Assembly (NCBI GenBank): GCA_964629475.1 | Contig: CAZVQW010000014.1 | Coordinates: forward strand, 13,395-77,394 | Source: SMWD01 sp964629475 | Lineage (GTDB): Bacteria > Pseudomonadota > Gammaproteobacteria > Steroidobacterales > GCA-2729495 | Length of the DNA: 64,000 bases | Reading direction: 5' to 3' | Part shown: one piece after another, positions 62,918-64,000 of the stretch | Position numbering within the stretch: the stretch's first letter is position 1 | How the letters are laid out: each line of letters starts with the position of its first letter | Program-made: the position numbers and the translations under genes | The notes under the pieces: generated by a model | The model's database searches: none | Told to the model about the DNA's origin: nothing | Seen by the model: only the letters and a program-made list of their open reading frames with translations

Positions 62918-63687
62918 GGCTTACTCCATTCCTTCCTATCGCTGCCGGCATTCAGGTTATTAGGACCGCGATCAGCAACTGCAAAGCTCGCAGTTAATTC
63001 GTAACGTGAAGCCGGATGATGAAGCCGGGCCATGCTGACCGATCGATCGTCGGACCACGTCAACCGATCGATCACAAGGCTCGGTTCGCCTTCATCCATT
63101 TCCAGCAAACTGCGAATTTCCTGATCGGGAATCCGCGCGCTGATAACATGCTCGACGGTCTGCAGCGGCGCGATCCGGGACAAGTACTCGTTAGGTGTGA
63201 TCCGGGTAAAATCCTGTTGCAGATAATTCGGCACTGCTTCCGGTACCACGTAGCGATCCTCGACCTGGATCGGCCGACCGTTTTCATGATGAATAATCAG
63301 TGAATGAAACAACTGCGTGGCTGCCGGCAAACCCAGGCGCTGCCCGATACCGGTACCGGCTCGTACGCTTTCAAGTAACACGATACTGGATGTGTGCACG
63401 TGTTCGCGTTCCACGATCTCATCGGCGATGTTTCGGACCTGAAGCGCATGAGAGCGTGCCTGAACCTCCGCAACGAAAGTGCCGACACCCGTCTGACGCA
63501 CCAGGTAACCGTCGCTGGCCAATTCCCGCAACGCCCGGTTTGCAGTCATACGCGACACGCCAAACTGCGCGACCAGTTCCTGCTCGGACGGAACGCGGTC
63601 GTGCGGTCGAAGCCGGCCGGTACGGATATCGCCGAGGACGTAATCCTTGAGTCGCTGATATAGCGGAACACTGGTCACACTAGCCAC
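62914..63687 (-). CDS. hutC: Histidine utilisation repressor HutC (GntR/HutC family)
   Basis: This 257-residue regulator has a GntR winged helix (about 6-72: PLYQRLKDYVLGDIRTG, VPSEQELVAQFGVSRMTANRALRELASDGYLVRQTGVGTF) and a UTRA effector domain (about 95-240) that senses urocanate in known HutC. I chose the GTG at 63687, which overlaps the hutF stop by 8 nt; the long open frame upstream is out of frame with hutF and is a shadow. It likely represses its own operon. Confidence 0.9.
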   Translation of the reverse strand: MASVTSVPLYQRLKDYVLGDIRTGRLRPHDRVPSEQELVAQFGVSRMTANRALRELASDGYLVRQTGVGTFVAEVQARSHALQVRNIADEIVEREHVHTSSIVLLESVRAGTGIGQRLGLPAATQLFHSLIIHHENGRPIQVEDRYVVPEAVPNYLQQDFTRITPNEYLSRIAPLQTVEHVISARIPDQEIRSLLEMDEGEPSLVIDRLTWSDDRSVSMARLHHPASRYELTASFAVADRGPNNLNAGSDRKEWSKP

Positions 63688-64000
63688 GCTTCTTATTACC
63701 CCCGCCGGCCAATCGCTGCCTGACTTCAGAAAAGGCTCCGGCCGCATCTTCCTCGAGCGGGTGGCGCCGATCACGGACCACCCAGTTGCCGCCGACCATG
63801 ACGTCGGTGACCGGATTTTGCCCGCCGGCGAACACAAGGCTATCGAACAATTCGTCATTCGTGCTTCCTGCCAGCAGCGGACTGCTGTCATCGATGACGG
63901 TGAAGTCCGCGTGATGATGCTGCGCGATGCAGCCAACCGCCTGACCCAGTGCCTGAGCACCGCCGGCCAGCGCAGCTGTATACAGCCGGGTGCCGGTATG
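63680..64000 (-). CDS. hutF: Formimidoylglutamate deiminase HutF, C-terminal part
   Basis: The last 106 residues of an amidohydrolase run to the window edge, too short to be shown as a complete frame. The end is HTGTRLYTAALAGGAQALGQ, then ADFTVIDDSSPLLAGSTNDEL and VTDVMVGGNWVVRDRRHPL, matching HutF. It removes ammonia from formimidoylglutamate to feed HutG, fitting the downstream genes. The start lies beyond position 64000. Confidence 0.85.
   Translation of the reverse strand, partial: HTGTRLYTAALAGGAQALGQAVGCIAQHHHADFTVIDDSSPLLAGSTNDELFDSLVFAGGQNPVTDVMVGGNWVVRDRRHPLEEDAAGAFSEVRQRLAGGGNKKRG

Noticed and set aside
62914..63960. Extended 348-codon reading of hutC
   Set aside because: The first ~90 codons are an out-of-frame reading of the hutF end (63680-64000), which in its own frame matches HutF.

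Overview
The window reads as a draft scaffold (two runs of exactly 100 N, at 11096-11195 and 49238-49337) from a proteobacterium, most likely a free-living gammaproteobacterium. This is inferred from gene content, moderate-to-high GC, Shine-Dalgarno-led genes, RAYT/REP repeats of the gammaproteobacterial kind, and signal-peptide TolB-like/amidohydrolase/penicillin-acylase genes typical of marine members. No rRNA or tRNA gene was seen. Bases 1-186 hold no gene that I can support.

Region 1 (0.2-34 kb) is rich in molybdenum enzymes. A first xanthine-oxidase-family hydroxylase operon (XdhC-like maturase, FAD, 2Fe-2S, CoxG-like and Mo subunits, then a DMT transporter) lies on the plus strand. Convergent to it is a ten-gene minus-strand operon: NCS1 permease, two ketopantoate-reductase-like enzymes, M24 and M20 hydrolases, luciferase-like flavoenzyme, FAH-family enzyme, cyclase-family hydrolase, LeuA/NifV-like synthase and a double OsmC protein. 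It looks like import and stepwise breakdown of a nitrogen-containing, possibly heterocyclic compound, but the substrate is unknown. Next come a three-gene DMSO-reductase-type Mo complex, an MDR oxidoreductase, a glutaryl-CoA-dehydrogenase-like gene, an AraC regulator followed by fdhD and the coxD/coxE-type maturation pair, and a second three-subunit Mo hydroxylase operon on the minus strand. Two inverted copies of a ~615-bp REP-RAYT-REP unit sit in this region.

Region 2 (34-48 kb) holds a sterol-desaturase-like gene, an exported methyltransferase-like protein, an overlapping run of amidohydrolase, double amidohydrolase and sulfatase, a periplasmic cyclophilin, a ChaN-like lipoprotein, a beta-propeller protein and a penicillin-acylase-family enzyme.

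Region 3 (48.1-54.2 kb) is the most unusual part. A ~1200-residue protein is built of about 18 tandem copies of a 54-residue unit, each with an H/N-P motif and a glycine-rich hydrophobic segment. Four small plus-strand proteins follow, each with a single copy of a similar anchor (ENP/DNP/KDP/KNP plus Gly/Ala-rich helix); two of them carry long lysine/alanine-rich histone-H1-like tails. I propose that these are one functional set, possibly tethering DNA or another polyanion to the membrane; this is inference.

Region 4 (54.2-64 kb) holds an MFS exporter, a GH3-family protein, an NhaC-type antiporter and a histidine-utilisation operon (hutF-hutC-hutU-hutH-hutG) running off the right edge.
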